Positions 48,409 to 57,940 of a DNA stretch of 64,000 nt are shown piece by piece; the first letter of the stretch is position 1; every line of letters starts with the position of its first letter. Where the stretch lies: assembly GCA_946480695.1 (NCBI GenBank), contig CAMLKG010000008.1:1-64000 (forward strand), given 5' to 3'. The notes beneath the pieces were generated by a model. The model did not search any database. It worked only from the letters and a program-made list of their open reading frames with translations, and was not told the DNA's origin. Source of the DNA: an uncultured Cellvibrio sp. GTDB lineage: Bacteria > Pseudomonadota > Gammaproteobacteria > Pseudomonadales > Cellvibrionaceae. A program made the position numbers and the translations under genes.

Positions 48409-48552
48409 TGTGTGGGTTCTCCTTGAACGGATTGTGGGAGGGCAAGCAACCTATGGTGACAAACTATGGCTACAAACTATGGCCAGGGGCTATGGCTACG
48501 GATTATTTCGCACCTGCTAAAAATAGCTGGATTATGGATTGTTTTATACAGG

Positions 48553-50625
48553 TTAATGGTTTTTTGCGAGCCTGGACCGCAATTTATTTTTTATAGCATC
48601 GCCGAGGGCATTCGATAATTTTTGGCTGAAATCGGCGGTGATATGGTGTCGGTCCCGATAAACTAATAAATTGCCGATGATGGGGCCGCAATCCTTTGGG
48701 GTGCATAGGTAATTATTCATATCTACATAATATCCGTTACTTTCGCGCGTAATTTTTTCTTCCAGCGCTGCCAGTTCGGAATCCAGCAGTTGGCCTTTGG
48801 GTTGCACGCAAGCATGGGCATTGTGTAAATTTTTGGATAGGCAAAGTGCAGGCGTGCGGGCAAAGCCGGGAGTATCGTTGATAACAACTGTTTTCACGGT
48901 TGCAGGCATAGATGCAAATAACCGCTTCAGGCCGTTGCCCCATTCACCCAATGTATCTCCAGCAATTATTTGCGTTTTTGTCCGGTGGAAATTTGAAACA
49001 ATAACCGCCTCGGGGATTAACCGGTTGATTTTTTCAATGGCCTTCTTACGCCACCCATGGCAACTGCTGTACTCCACGCCTTGCCGCAAGATTTTCACAT
49101 CAATGGCGGGGCAAGCGCTTTTGGTAAACGTAATCAGGCGAATACCCTGTTCGCGTGAGTATTTTTCCAGGGCGGGAAACCATTGCACCGCGTGCGAATC
49201 CCCAAAAAGGACAAAGGTCCTGGAAGCATTCACATCCCCAAAGGTACAACCGATAGCCGCCTCACTAAGTGTATCGTCATGGCAGCCATCGTTATATATT
49301 GCGGATACGGATTTGCTGACGTTGCGCAAGTCCGGCACCAGGTTTTTGGGTACATAATCTGTGAATACAGGGTTTACTTGCGGCTCGTATTCCACCGCCA
49401 CCTGCTCCGTATGCAATTTCATGGATTTAACCTGGTAACCATAAACCGCCGCGGCCAAGGAAATGGATACAACCCCTATTGCACTGGCAACCAGGGCCGG
49501 TACCGCAGGCAGATAGAAACGGCTGGATTTGTTGCGAAATGGTTGCTCAACACAGCGATACGTTAACCGCGCCAGGAACACAGAAACCATAAATAAAATA
49601 AGCATTGCATGGATTCCGGAAAAATCCGGCCACATTTCTTTCGCCAAAATAATTACCGGCCAATGCCAAAGATAAAGTGAATAGGAAATCGCGCCGAAAT
49701 ATTGCAGTGGTTGATACGCGAGGATTTTGTTGAGTGATGACGATGCGCCGCTTATCGCCCCGGCAAATAACATCAGTGTGGCACCGAGCACGGGCAACAC
49801 AGCCGCAACGCCGGGAAAAGCAGTATGCTCGTTATACAAAATCGCACAGCAACCCAACACTACGGCGCCCCCCCAGCCGGTGACAGTTGCAATAAGCGCA
49901 CGTTGATTGTTAAAGAAGCTATGTTGTTGCTTGAGTAAAAAGGCCAACAATCCACCCGCCCCCAATTCCCATGCGCGCGTAAACACCAGGAAAAAAGCCC
50001 AGGGTTGGCTCGCATGGGTTAGATAAACGTTACCGATAAGGGAGGCAACAAGCAGGATGATTAATAAAGCGGTAATTAAATGTTTTTTATTTCCCAATAA
50101 ACCCCAACAGATAAACAGCAGCAGCGGCCAGATAAAATAAAATTGTTCCTCCACCCCCAGGGACCAATAGTGCAGCAATGGTGAAAGGGATGTCTCGGCG
50201 AGGTAATCTGTTTGTTGGTTGGCGTAATACACATTCGGGACATAAAGCGCCGTTGCAATGGATTCCTTTAATATTTTGGGGATGAGCAACGGCGGCATCA
50301 GCCAGCAGGACATGGCCATCGTACAAGAAAGTACAAATAACGATGCCGGAAGGATGCGGCGAATACGGCGGGCGTAAAAATCAGCAAATGTAAACCGCCC
50401 GGAGTCCAGCGATTCAATCAGGTGGCCAGTGATCAGGTAACCGGATATTACAAAAAATACATCCACCCCGATATAACCACCGGCGAGCATGGGTAAATCC
50501 AAGTGATATAAAACCACTAATAAAACAGCGACTCCCCTCAGCCCCTGAATATCCAGGCGAAAGCTTTTTGGATGAAAACTATTTGGACGAAAGCTATTTG
50601 GACGAAAGTTATTTGGATACCGCAA
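48553..50625 (-). CDS. OafA/YrhL-type O-acyltransferase with SGNH domain
   Basis: A 690-aa membrane protein. An acyltransferase-3 domain of about ten helices spans about 22-370 (FRLDIQGLRGVAVLLVVLYHLDLPMLAGGYIGVDVFFVISGYLITGHLIE, RRIRRILPASLFVL, YWSLGVEEQFYFIWPLLLF). A C-terminal periplasmic SGNH hydrolase-like domain follows, with VLFGDSHAVQWFPALEKY (GDSH) and YRDRHHITADFS (D-x-x-H). Such proteins O-acetylate cell-surface glycans or LPS. The start is a TTG at 50625 with a perfect AAGGAG seven bases upstream. The first about 20 residues are four 5-residue repeats coded by a 15-bp tandem repeat, added before the usual start of the domain. Confidence 0.9.
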   Translation of the reverse strand: MRYPNNFRPNSFRPNSFHPKSFRLDIQGLRGVAVLLVVLYHLDLPMLAGGYIGVDVFFVISGYLITGHLIESLDSGRFTFADFYARRIRRILPASLFVLSCTMAMSCWLMPPLLIPKILKESIATALYVPNVYYANQQTDYLAETSLSPLLHYWSLGVEEQFYFIWPLLLFICWGLLGNKKHLITALLIILLVASLIGNVYLTHASQPWAFFLVFTRAWELGAGGLLAFLLKQQHSFFNNQRALIATVTGWGGAVVLGCCAILYNEHTAFPGVAAVLPVLGATLMLFAGAISGASSSLNKILAYQPLQYFGAISYSLYLWHWPVIILAKEMWPDFSGIHAMLILFMVSVFLARLTYRCVEQPFRNKSSRFYLPAVPALVASAIGVVSISLAAAVYGYQVKSMKLHTEQVAVEYEPQVNPVFTDYVPKNLVPDLRNVSKSVSAIYNDGCHDDTLSEAAIGCTFGDVNASRTFVLFGDSHAVQWFPALEKYSREQGIRLITFTKSACPAIDVKILRQGVEYSSCHGWRKKAIEKINRLIPEAVIVSNFHRTKTQIIAGDTLGEWGNGLKRLFASMPATVKTVVINDTPGFARTPALCLSKNLHNAHACVQPKGQLLDSELAALEEKITRESNGYYVDMNNYLCTPKDCGPIIGNLLVYRDRHHITADFSQKLSNALGDAIKNKLRSRLAKNH
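50560..50619. repeat. Four 15-bp tandem repeats in the OafA-like gene start
   Basis: Units begin at 50560, 50575, 50590 and 50605, each close to AAAGCTATTTGGACG on the plus strand, with one to three changes. On the coding (minus) strand they give NNFRP, NSFRP, NSFHP and KSFRL. The period is a multiple of three, so changes in copy number would keep the frame. Confidence 0.85.
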
Positions 50626-50769
50626 CCCGTAACTCCTTAAGCCCCATCGGGGAACATAGCCGCGCTATTATCGCGCGCTATGGTGACCGGCATTGGTTGA
50701 TAATTCGGTGCGGTAAGTTACAAAAACGAATTGAAGGGACCCGATCCTCGGGGATTATCCGCGAATAAG

Positions 50770-50807
50770 AAAACACCCGGATCCGATTGCCCGGACCCGG
50801 GTGTTTT
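50770..50807 (-). terminator. Terminator after the cellulase gene (16-bp stem)
   Basis: Arms 50770-50785 and 50792-50807 pair over 16 positions with a single mismatch around a six-base loop; the core is ACACCCGG / CCGGGTGT and both outer ends are A/T runs, so it can work on both strands. It lies about 30 bases past the cellulase stop and about 145 bases before the OafA-like start. Confidence 0.85.
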
Positions 50808-50838
50808 TCTGGATAATCCCGCTAACCCGATTTAAGGA

Positions 50839-53043
50839 TTAACGACCCCAAAGGCTATTCAACAACTCGGTTTTGCGTGGATCAAGCGTGGTCCATTGGC
50901 CCCACTTATCGTTCGCACTCACCGGATCCCAGGGAGTCAGGTACCAACCAAAGGTATCCGCAGATTCGGGGTTCATTGACCAGTAGCAGCCGTGGATATT
51001 CTTCTTCTTGAAGTAATTCACCGCAGCAACCTGCCATTGTTGATCCACATTAGTGGTGATGTGGCTCCACATGGTGCGGTCAGACTGGCTGGTTTTGTTC
51101 GGCCAATCCATATTGCCGCCGAACTCGCCCACCAAAACGGCGTAGCCCTGATCACGCAAGTAGCCGAAGTGCTCTTCCCAACCTTGTTCAACCAATTCCG
51201 GGTTGATCACGATACGGCAATCCAGTTCCGCGGCCTCTTCTGCTTCCAGGCCGGCACATTCGGTTTGGGTTGGGTCCAGGTGATGTGATTGCACAAACAC
51301 CGACGGACCATAGGTGTGCGGAGAGAATACCAGGCGATCTTTCGGGATATTGATCGGGTTATCACCTGCTTCGAACAGGTTTTCACCCCAGTTAGGGTTG
51401 AACTGCTCGCTACCATGTGGGACCTGGACATTGGTGTCAGGTGTGCCGTCCTGGTTATCCGCGGTACCGGATACACCCTCAACGAAAATCAACATGTTCG
51501 GGTTAACCGAGTCAATCGCGGCGAAGGCCTCTTCCGACAAGGATTTCCATTCAGCCCAGGTGTAATCCCAGGGTTCGTTGAAAATATCGATACCGATCAG
51601 GTTATCCACACCGAGTTTTGCCGACAAACCGGCGATCTCCTTGATGCTAGCGAGCCACTTGGCTTTGTCGTAGGCGTGGATTTTGGTCACACTGCTTGGG
51701 TTGCCGGTCGCGGCGCAGGAATACTGCTCACGTTTGAAGTCGTAGCCAACACGGTCTTTATCCACATAGGGTGGACGCGCATCAATACGACCCGCACGCC
51801 AACCCACGTAGTTGGAGCAGGAGTGGATATCGATAAATAGCTGGATATCATTCTGGTCTGCCAATTTGATGAAGTCCTCCAGCGCCTGGCGGGCATTGGT
51901 TTGACGTATGGACTGATGGTTTTTGAGATTGGGTTCCTGGCCCTGCGGATCGTTTGGATCCAGGGTTTGCGGCGCGATTGGCAAACGCAGCATGGTAATA
52001 CCGGCGGCCTTCAGCTCCTTCATGGTTTGGTCGATGGTACGGCCTGAACCTTTACTGTCATTCACCCACCACATGTTACCGGCATACAACTCCATCGGTG
52101 CACCGCTTGGGTTAGTGGAATCATTGGAAGGCTCGTGACGCCCTTCCAGGCCGAACCAGTTACCGCAACGCGCCGGCAGCAATTGACCGTCTTTAGTCAG
52201 GTTACCCTGGGCATTTACGCGGAACGTACCGCTGCCGGTAGCAACACTTGAACTCGATGCACTGCTCGGTACCAGCGAAGACGAGCTTGAACGGCTGCTT
52301 GACGGAACCAGCGAGGACGAACTTGAACGGGAACTGCTGGATACCACGGATGAACTGGAACTCAAGGGTGGTAATGATGACGAGCTGGGACGGCTGCTGG
52401 ACATCACCACGCTGGAAGATGTGCCGCAATTAGTCAAACCAAACGGGGACGGCTGGCTGGTACAGGTTGCGCGTGAAATACAACTTCTGTTGTTCTCGTA
52501 GCCCCAGCCATTGGTAGTGGTCACGCACACCGGATACAGGGTGCCGTACCAATTACATTGCTGGGTGCAGGACTGCAATGAACTTGATGATGCTGAAGAA
52601 GGACGGGACGAGGATGTGGTCGGTACCGATGAGGATGCCGGCGGAGTTGACGATGCATTTCCACTACAGACCGCGCCGTTGATGGTTGGGCGCTCTGCCG
52701 CACCGCTATTATTCTTATTCACCTGGAAACCAAAGCTCACGGTTTGGCCTGGTTGGAGAGTACCGTTCCAGCCCAGGTTGGACGCGGTGTAGGGGTTGCT
52801 GCCGGATACATTAGCATTCCAGGACCCACTCAGGCGGTTAGCCGTATATTGCCAATTCACCGTCCAACCATTGATTGGCGCGGAAGTGGAGTTGGTAATA
52901 CGGATCTCACCGGTCGCACCGGTGTTCCACTCATTGGTAATTACGTAGCTACACGCTGCCGAGGCAGAACTGCCATAGCTGGCCGCAAGCACAGCAAGAC
53001 CAAGCAAGGTCAAACGCATGCGTTTGTTGGGCGGAGTAGTCAT
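50839..53043 (-). CDS. Secreted modular endoglucanase CBM2-CBM10-GH5
   Basis: A 734-aa extracellular cellulase. Signal peptide about 1-29 (ends SSASA). A CBM2 cellulose-binding module spans about 30-126, with the end cysteines C31 and C126 and surface Trp in GWTVNWQY, LSGSWNANVS and NLGWNGTL. A Ser/Pro linker leads to CBM10 at about 158-206 (CTQQCNWYGTLYPVC, NGWGYENNRSC). A long poly-Ser linker (about 208-268) precedes the GH5 domain at about 272-734. The acid/base Glu is about 490 in GIDIFNEPWDY and the nucleophile Glu about 640 in VLVGEFGGN; HSCSNY and FSPHTYGP are further GH5 marks. It should cut cellulose internally outside the cell. AAGGAG is seven bases before the ATG. This architecture is known from Cellvibrio cellulases. 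Confidence 0.95.
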   Translation of the reverse strand: MTTPPNKRMRLTLLGLAVLAASYGSSASAACSYVITNEWNTGATGEIRITNSTSAPINGWTVNWQYTANRLSGSWNANVSGSNPYTASNLGWNGTLQPGQTVSFGFQVNKNNSGAAERPTINGAVCSGNASSTPPASSSVPTTSSSRPSSASSSSLQSCTQQCNWYGTLYPVCVTTTNGWGYENNRSCISRATCTSQPSPFGLTNCGTSSSVVMSSSRPSSSSLPPLSSSSSVVSSSSRSSSSSLVPSSSRSSSSSLVPSSASSSSVATGSGTFRVNAQGNLTKDGQLLPARCGNWFGLEGRHEPSNDSTNPSGAPMELYAGNMWWVNDSKGSGRTIDQTMKELKAAGITMLRLPIAPQTLDPNDPQGQEPNLKNHQSIRQTNARQALEDFIKLADQNDIQLFIDIHSCSNYVGWRAGRIDARPPYVDKDRVGYDFKREQYSCAATGNPSSVTKIHAYDKAKWLASIKEIAGLSAKLGVDNLIGIDIFNEPWDYTWAEWKSLSEEAFAAIDSVNPNMLIFVEGVSGTADNQDGTPDTNVQVPHGSEQFNPNWGENLFEAGDNPINIPKDRLVFSPHTYGPSVFVQSHHLDPTQTECAGLEAEEAAELDCRIVINPELVEQGWEEHFGYLRDQGYAVLVGEFGGNMDWPNKTSQSDRTMWSHITTNVDQQWQVAAVNYFKKKNIHGCYWSMNPESADTFGWYLTPWDPVSANDKWGQWTTLDPRKTELLNSLWGR
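52268..52339. repeat. Two 36-bp tandem repeats in the cellulase Ser linker
   Basis: Units starting GGTACCAGCG at 52268 and GGAACCAGCG at 52304 code for two copies of a 12-residue SSSLVPSSSRSS-like unit in the poly-Ser linker before the GH5 domain. The period keeps the frame; the linker length is therefore prone to change between strains. Confidence 0.75.
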
Positions 53044-53708
53044 TTATTATCTCCTTGGATAAACATGGATGAAAAAAGGGCTGAACCCTTGTTTTATTAG
53101 GAGCCCTTACCGCAGGGCATTGGTTTAATCCACTCCTGTCGATTGCACATGCAAACAGCCAGGGCAAATGCCTGCGAAGCAGCAACTGCACTGGTGGTCC
53201 CTTACTTCTGGTAACACAAGCATTGGACTGATGACGCAAACATCGGCGCCGGAATTAATCGCCCTGATAACGACTGGGACAAGGGTGGTTGGAGAATTTG
53301 TGCTTGTCGCTTAAAATCACATTATTGTTATAGTTATTATTTGTCTTACCTAAAAAGACAGCGCTGTCATTTTTGTGTTTTCATCCGTGCAATACTGAGA
53401 ACTGGTTAACACTTTGAACAACTTTCGCACTATGTGGCGGTTAATTGATCCGCGGTGCAAACAATTGGAAACGATTCCATCCGGTTTCGTGGCTTCTGTT
53501 GGCCACAAAACCCATCCCCCACTCCCGGATAAAGTCGGCGGCCAGCTGGAATTAGCGATATCTCAATATTCGTCGGGAAATGTAAAACCCATTGCAGGCT
53601 TATTCCTTGCATACTAGCCTCCCGCTTCAAGGCTCCTGGTTTTACCCTGTTGAGTTATAAACACCAGGCGACCAACACTGTTCAAATGACTCAATTGTGG
53701 ATGTGTGC
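53044..53708. other. 665-bp divergent intergenic region of cellulase and RND pump
   Basis: No credible gene is seen; a 67-codon plus frame starting TTG at 53414 has no family. The cellulase Shine-Dalgarno sequence (AAGGAG) is at its left edge. The middle (53310-53360) is AT-rich with TATAAC and similar elements suitable for promoters in both directions. A 12-bp perfect palindrome at 53357-53368 is the main recognisable signal and is described separately. Confidence 0.6.
53357..53368. promoter_or_regulatory. Palindrome GACAGCGCTGTC, probable LacI-family operator
   Basis: A perfect 12-bp palindrome with a central GCGC, the usual form of LacI-family operators (compare CelR of actinobacteria, TGGGAGCGCTCCCA). 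It is flanked by runs of A and T, lies about 314 bases upstream of the cellulase and about 340 bases before the pump genes. No LacI gene is in the window, so the regulator is unknown. Position suggests sugar-dependent control of the cellulase, the pump-GH2 unit, or both. Confidence 0.5.
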
Positions 53709-54866
53709 ATGCTTGTTCCCGTAAATCGCCTTTCGCGCGGCCAACGCTGGTTATTAAGTGTTGGTGTTGTTGTGGCCCTGTTGCTGGTGTGGTTTTTTTT
53801 CATTCGCGAACCGCAAGCGAAACGCCCCCCGCCACCGAATCCCTGGATGGGCCCGACGCCGGTGCATGTGGTACCGGTCAGCAAAAGTGATTTGAAAGTC
53901 CACATCAAAGCCATTGGCACAGTCGCACCGCTTAATACCGTGACTGTGCGCCCGCGGGTGGGTGGCCCTTTGGTGAGCGTGAAATTTACCGAGGGCCAGG
54001 TCGTAAAGGCCGGTGAGGTCCTGGCTGAAATTGATCCGGCGCCTTATCGAGTCAAACTCCAGCAAGCCGAAGGCGCCCTGCAGGAAACCCGCGCGCAATT
54101 GAAAAATGCTGAAGACGACCTTGCGCTTTATGAGCGGTTATTGCAAAAAAACTCTATCGCCAGGCAGCAATACGACAAGCAAAAAGCCCTGGTGGACCAA
54201 TTGCGGGGCACCTTGAAAAGCCATAGCGCACAGCTCGAAGACGCGCGCCTGCAATTGTCCTATACCCGCATTATCGCCCCCATCGCCGGGCGCACCGGTT
54301 TACGCAAGGTGGACCTGGGCAACCTGGTCGCGGCCAATGACAGCAATGGGCTGGTTACCATTACCCAAACCCGGCCTATCTCGGTCATTTTTACCATTCC
54401 CGAGAGCCAATTGATTGCGGTGCGCCAGGCCCACACCCTCGCCCAGGGTAACCAGCGCCGGTTGGCGGTGGAAGCCTGGGACCGCAGCGAGCAACACCTG
54501 CTCGCCAGCGGCGAGCTGGCTACACTGGATAACCAGATAGACATAGCCACCGGCACCCTGCGCCTGAAAGCGGAATTCGAAAATAAGGATGACAGCCTTT
54601 TCCCCAACCAGTTTGTTAACGCCCGCCTGCATTTGGAAACGCTGGATGGTGCCGTAACCATTCCCGCCGACGCTGTCCAGTACGGCTCCAAAGGCACTTA
54701 TGTGTACACCATTGATGATGGTAAGGCGCAAATGCGACCGATCAAACCGGGGGCACTGGAAGAGGACAAGATTGCGGTGCTGGAGGGCTTGAAGGAAGGT
54801 GAGCAAGTGGTGCTGGAAGGTATTGATCGCCTCTGGCCCGGTAAAGATGTGCAGGTGATGGAATAA
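53709..54866 (+). CDS. mdtA: RND efflux periplasmic adaptor (MdtA/MuxA type)
   Basis: Membrane fusion protein that links the inner-membrane RND pumps to an outer-membrane channel. The 385 aa have an N-terminal membrane anchor ([21 protein letters not shown]), a Pro-rich stretch, lipoyl half-motifs ([44 protein letters not shown] and [24 protein letters not shown]), a coiled-coil hairpin between them, and a beta-barrel ([13 protein letters not shown]). No lipobox is seen. ATG 53709 is used; GTG 53697 in the same frame is possible and neither has a strong Shine-Dalgarno sequence. First gene of an mdtA-mdtB-mdtC operon; the outer-membrane channel gene is not in the window. Confidence 0.9.
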   Translation: MLVPVNRLSRGQRWLLSVGVVVALLLVWFFFIREPQAKRPPPPNPWMGPTPVHVVPVSKSDLKVHIKAIGTVAPLNTVTVRPRVGGPLVSVKFTEGQVVKAGEVLAEIDPAPYRVKLQQAEGALQETRAQLKNAEDDLALYERLLQKNSIARQQYDKQKALVDQLRGTLKSHSAQLEDARLQLSYTRIIAPIAGRTGLRKVDLGNLVAANDSNGLVTITQTRPISVIFTIPESQLIAVRQAHTLAQGNQRRLAVEAWDRSEQHLLASGELATLDNQIDIATGTLRLKAEFENKDDSLFPNQFVNARLHLETLDGAVTIPADAVQYGSKGTYVYTIDDGKAQMRPIKPGALEEDKIAVLEGLKEGEQVVLEGIDRLWPGKDVQVME

Positions 54867-54868
54867 CA

Positions 54869-57800
54869 ATGAGCATTTCCCGCCCGTTTATCCTCCGCCC
54901 CGTTGCCACCTCATTGGTGATGCTGGCCTTTTTGCTGGCCGGGATGCTGGGCTATCGACTGCTGCCGGTCGCGGCCTTGCCACAGGTGGACTATCCCATC
55001 ATCCAGATTTTTACCTTCAACCCCGGCGCCAGCCCCGATGTCATGGCGCGCACGGTGACGGCGCCGTTGGAGCGCAGCCTGGGGCAAATACCCGGGGTAA
55101 AACAGTTGTCATCCACAAGCTCTACCGGTGCTTCCATTATTACCCTGCAATTCCTGCTGGAAGTAGACCTGGGCGTTGCCGAACAGGAAGTGCAAGCCGC
55201 GTTGAATACCGCGAATAACCTTTTGCCCGGCGACCTGCCGACACCGCCGGTGTACCGCAAGGTGAACCCGGCGGATGCGCCGATTATGACCCTGGCTGTC
55301 ACCTCGGAAAGCTTGCCGCTGCCCGAGGTCTACGACCTGGTCAATACCCGCATGGCGCAGAAAATTGCGCAATTGCCGGGGGTGGGTATGGTGACCCTGG
55401 CGGGGGGCCAGCGCCCGGCCATTCGCATCAAGGTGAACCCTAACGCGCTCGCAAATACCCAGCTAAGCCTGGAACAGGTACGCAACGCGGTTGTTACCGC
55501 GAATACCAACCAACCCAAGGGCAGCTTTGACGGTGAGTACCGTTCGACCATGCTCGACGCCAATGACCAGATTCGTTCGGTGGACGAATACCGCGATTTG
55601 ATCCTTAGCTGGCGCGAAGGCTCGCCCCTGCGCCTGGGCGACGTAGCGACCGTGGAAAACGGTGCGGAAGATCGCTTCCTGGCCGCCTGGGCCAGGGAGC
55701 AACCGGCGGTGCTTATCAACATCCAGCGCCAACCCGGCGCCAATGTGATTGATGTAGCGGATAGCATTGAAGGCCTCCTGCCCAAACTGATGGTCACCAT
55801 GCCGGCGGCCGCGAAAATCGACCTGCTCAGCGACCGCACCCATAGCATCCGGGCGTCCATCCGCGATGTGCAAAAAGAACTGGTATTCGCTATTTTCCTC
55901 GTGGTGGCGGTGACCCTGGTGTTCCTGCGCTCGGTGCCCGCCACCATCATTCCAAGCCTCGCTGTTCCCCTGTCGCTGGTCGGCACCTTTGCGGCCATGT
56001 ATTTCCTCGACTTCTCCATCAATAACCTCACGCTGATGGCCTTAACCATCGCTACCGGCTTTGTGGTGGATGACGCGATTGTGATGCTGGAAAACATCGC
56101 CCGGCACCGTGAGGAAGGGGAATCGCCCATGGATGCCGCGTTGAAAGGCGCGGGCGAAATCGGTTTTACCCTGGTGTCGCTCACCATCTCCCTGGTGGCG
56201 GTGCTTATCCCGCTGCTGTTTATGGGCGATCTGGTCGGACGCTTATTCCAGGAGTTTGCCATCACGCTGGCCGTGGCGATCGGGATTTCACTGGTCGTAT
56301 CACTTACCCTGACCCCCATGATGTGCGCGCGCATGCTTAAAAGCGCTCCGGTACACGGCCAGGGCAAACCGGACTTTATGGACCGCATCATTCGCCGTTA
56401 CGGGGAATTGCTCGACAAGGTTATGCAACACCAGACCGCCGCCATGGCGGCCATGCTCGGCACCATCGCCCTGACCGCCGGTTTATACCTGTTGGTTCCC
56501 AAGGGGTTTTTCCCGATCCAGGACAGTGGCGCTATCCAGGCCATCACCGAGGCGCCGCAAGACACTTCTTTTGCTGCAATGACCGAACGCCAGCAACAGC
56601 TCGCCAGCCTGATATTGCAAGACCCGGATGTGGCCAACCTCTCCTCGTTTATCGGCGTGGATGGCAGCAATATCACCCTCAATTCCGGCCGTTTATTGAT
56701 AAATCTAAAACCCCACGAGGAGCGCGACGACCATGCCAGCGAGGTGATCCGCCGCTTGCAGGAACGGATTGCAGGCATCAGCGGTATTACCGCCTGGTTC
56801 CAGCCATTGCAGGAATTAAGCATTGAGGACCGGGTCAGCCGCACCCAATACCAGTTCACCCTCACCGCGCCCGAAATTGCCCTGCTGGATGAAACCCTGC
56901 CGCGGGTACTGGAGCGCTTGCGCCGGGAGCCGGCGCTTGTCGATGTGGCGGCGGACCTGCAAACACGCGGGTTGCAAGCCTATGTGGAGATAGACCGCGA
57001 CGCAGCGGCACGCCTGGGTGTGAGCGTGAGCAATATCGCCAGCAGTTTGCAGACCGCCTACGCGCAACGGCAGATCGCCACCCTGTTTACCCAGGCCAAC
57101 CAATACCGCGTGGTCCTGGAAGTGGACCCGGATTACGCGCAGGGTTTGCAGGCGCTGGAAAATACCTATGTGAACTCCAGCAGCGGCAAGCCGGTACTGC
57201 TTTCCACCCTCGCGAAGATCAGCCAGCGCCCCACCCCCTTGCTGATTAACCATCAAAGCCAGTTCCCTTCCACCACCGTCTCCTTCAACCTGGCCGAAGG
57301 GGCCTCCCTGGGCGAAGCCATAGATGCCATCGAAGCCGCCCGGGCGGAACTGGACCTGCCCGCAGCGATCGAACTGCGTTTCCAGGGCGCGGCCGAAGCC
57401 TTCCGCGCCTCGCTCGGCAATACCCTGTGGCTGGTGCTGGCGGCGGTGGTCACCATGTACATAGTGCTCGGGGTGCTTTACGAGAGCTTTATCCACCCGG
57501 TGACCATCCTGTCCACCTTGCCATCTGCCACGGTTGGCGCCCTGCTCGCCTTGCTGCTGACCGGCCAGCCGCTGGATCTGATTGCGGTTATCGGGGTGGT
57601 GTTGTTGATTGGCCTGGTGAAGAAAAACGGCATCATGATGGTGGACTTTGCCCTGGAGGCCCAGCGCACCCTCGGAATGAGCCCGCGCGAGGCCATCCAT
57701 CGCGCCGCATTGATGCGCTTCCGCCCGATTTTGATGACCACCCTCGCCGCCTTGTTTGGCGCCGTCCCGCTGATGCTTGCCAGCGGCTCCGGGGCCGAAC

Positions 57801-57940
57801 TGCGCCAGCCGTTGGGCCTGGTGATGGTGGGCGGCCTGCTGGTGAGCCAGGTGCTAACCCTGTTTACCACGCCGGTGGTTTACCTGTTTTTTGATCGCTG
57901 GGTAACCAAACCAGCCCCCGCGCCCGAGGCCATCGCGTGA
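54869..57940 (+). CDS. mdtB: RND multidrug efflux permease, MdtB/MuxB type
   Basis: Proton-driven inner-membrane pump of 1023 aa with the HAE1 layout: twelve helices in two halves and two large periplasmic loops. The N-terminus is [20 protein letters not shown]. The helix-4 proton relay is in [75 protein letters not shown] and [32 protein letters not shown] mark the second half. It starts two bases after mdtA and overlaps mdtC by four bases; MdtB and MdtC are known to act as a mixed trimer. Substrates are not predictable here. The coding DNA is visibly richer in G+C than the surrounding genes. Confidence 0.92.
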   Translation: MSISRPFILRPVATSLVMLAFLLAGMLGYRLLPVAALPQVDYPIIQIFTFNPGASPDVMARTVTAPLERSLGQIPGVKQLSSTSSTGASIITLQFLLEVDLGVAEQEVQAALNTANNLLPGDLPTPPVYRKVNPADAPIMTLAVTSESLPLPEVYDLVNTRMAQKIAQLPGVGMVTLAGGQRPAIRIKVNPNALANTQLSLEQVRNAVVTANTNQPKGSFDGEYRSTMLDANDQIRSVDEYRDLILSWREGSPLRLGDVATVENGAEDRFLAAWAREQPAVLINIQRQPGANVIDVADSIEGLLPKLMVTMPAAAKIDLLSDRTHSIRASIRDVQKELVFAIFLVVAVTLVFLRSVPATIIPSLAVPLSLVGTFAAMYFLDFSINNLTLMALTIATGFVVDDAIVMLENIARHREEGESPMDAALKGAGEIGFTLVSLTISLVAVLIPLLFMGDLVGRLFQEFAITLAVAIGISLVVSLTLTPMMCARMLKSAPVHGQGKPDFMDRIIRRYGELLDKVMQHQTAAMAAMLGTIALTAGLYLLVPKGFFPIQDSGAIQAITEAPQDTSFAAMTERQQQLASLILQDPDVANLSSFIGVDGSNITLNSGRLLINLKPHEERDDHASEVIRRLQERIAGISGITAWFQPLQELSIEDRVSRTQYQFTLTAPEIALLDETLPRVLERLRREPALVDVAADLQTRGLQAYVEIDRDAAARLGVSVSNIASSLQTAYAQRQIATLFTQANQYRVVLEVDPDYAQGLQALENTYVNSSSGKPVLLSTLAKISQRPTPLLINHQSQFPSTTVSFNLAEGASLGEAIDAIEAARAELDLPAAIELRFQGAAEAFRASLGNTLWLVLAAVVTMYIVLGVLYESFIHPVTILSTLPSATVGALLALLLTGQPLDLIAVIGVVLLIGLVKKNGIMMVDFALEAQRTLGMSPREAIHRAALMRFRPILMTTLAALFGAVPLMLASGSGAELRQPLGLVMVGGLLVSQVLTLFTTPVVYLFFDRWVTKPAPAPEAIA

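Noticed and set aside
50568..50768. 66-codon plus-strand frame across the OafA-like repeat
   Set aside because: It reads the 15-bp repeat antisense (DESYLDESYLD) and continues into the terminator region; explained by the repeat.
53414..53617. 67-codon plus-strand frame starting with TTG in the cellulase-pump intergenic region
   Set aside because: No ribosome binding site and no recognisable domain.
55330..56391. 353-codon minus-strand frame inside mdtB (and 56816-57700, 294 codons)
   Set aside because: Antisense shadow of a GC-rich gene with clear RND motifs on the plus strand; Ser/Arg/Thr-rich translation with no domain.
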